NCBI GenBank assembly: GCA_919902775.1
Contig: CAKKRJ010000005.1
Coordinates: 62,001-126,000, forward strand
Direction of reading: 5' to 3'
Source: Burkholderiaceae bacterium
Lineage (GTDB): Bacteria > Pseudomonadota > Gammaproteobacteria > Burkholderiales > Burkholderiaceae_C
Length of the DNA stretch: 64,000 nt
Numbering within the stretch: the stretch's first letter is position 1; each line of letters begins with the position of its first letter. Of this stretch, positions 63,782-64,000 are shown in pieces. The notes under the pieces are model-generated. The model made no database searches, was not told the DNA's origin, and worked only from the letters and a program-made list of their open reading frames with translations. Made by a program: the position numbers and the translations under genes.

Positions 63782-64000
63782 TCAATCGCCCAGGCGGGTG
63801 AAACGGGCTTGTACTTTTCCGTTGAATTCGGCCACCTCTGCAAACATGGCGGCAGGTCGCACCCACAGGCCTTGTTCACCATAGAGGGCCTGGTACAGCG
63901 TCATGGGCGCCAGACTTTCGCTGTGGCGCACGGTGCCCAACACCCGGTACATGCCGCCTTTGTAATGTTGGTACAGGCCCTTGGGGGTTTCGATCAATGG
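63782..64000 (-). CDS. DUF1653 family protein (5' end outside the window)
   Basis: A small protein of at least 72 residues with GLYQHYKGGMYRVLGTVRHSES and YQALYGEQGLWVRP, the complete core of DUF1653. The visible reading could start at TTG 63997, but the family normally begins with a few more residues and an ATG, so the true start is probably beyond position 64000. Function unknown. Confidence 0.85.
   Translation of the reverse strand, partial: PLIETPKGLYQHYKGGMYRVLGTVRHSESLAPMTLYQALYGEQGLWVRPAAMFAEVAEFNGKVQARFTRLGD

Overview
This window is an ordinary-looking chromosomal segment of a high-GC betaproteobacterium. Gene content and order point to Burkholderiales, most likely Comamonadaceae. 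The evidence is the caa3-type cox cluster with DUF2244, DUF2970 and DUF2909 proteins, the rpoH-ftsY-M16 peptidase-rsmD-coaD order, a phosphoglycerate-mutase-like gene next to recJ, TctC-type (Bug) solute binding proteins and a PimC/PimD-like acyl-CoA dehydrogenase pair. Taxonomy is inferred from gene content only. I see no rRNA, tRNA, CRISPR array, prophage or insertion sequence.

Layout. 1-4.6 kb: a PHA synthase, then a convergent two-gene arsenate module (GAPDH and ArsJ). 4.6-11.2 kb: pstSCAB-phoU-phoB-phoR, divergent from the arsenate module. 11.2-17.7 kb: a P-type cation ATPase, a conserved membrane protein of unknown role, a MaoC-type hydratase, trmL, comF and a BioC-like methyltransferase preceded by a long RNA-like hairpin. 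17.8-27.4 kb: cytochrome c oxidase structural and assembly genes. 27.5-30.9 kb: a TctC protein, rpoH behind a perfect CIRCE operator, and ftsY. 30.9-39.9 kb: two M16 peptidase-family genes, hemerythrin, a small secreted Ala/Lys-rich protein, rsmD, coaD, recJ, a phosphoglycerate-mutase-like gene and an acid phosphatase. 40.2-44.3 kb: lolC-lolD-tatD, a hypoxanthine-DNA-glycosylase-like gene and a spermidine-synthase-like gene. 44.4-53.3 kb: tctB-tctA, gamma-glutamyltransferase, two EamA transporters, an SDR protein lacking the catalytic tyrosine, a quinone oxidoreductase and a class V aminotransferase. 53.4-58.7 kb: an MNT/HEPN pair behind ribF-ileS-lspA. 58.9-64 kb: an HNH nuclease, a LigE-type DNA ligase with a twin-arginine leader, two acyl-CoA dehydrogenases, purN and a truncated DUF1653 gene.

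The most interesting regulatory reading is at 4.3-4.6 kb. The intergenic region between the arsenate module and pstS carries 11-bp tandem repeats resembling Pho boxes facing both ways. This suggests that phosphate starvation, which raises arsenate uptake through Pst, also switches on arsenate detoxification. A second clear signal is CIRCE in front of rpoH, which would place sigma-32 under HrcA repression. Other non-coding structure includes two copies of a roughly 100-bp REP-like composite element plus a shorter relative, a different REP pair at 50.0 kb, a 24-bp hairpin with strand-specific G-U pairs at 16.5 kb, and a heavily structured leader before the small secreted protein at 34.6 kb.
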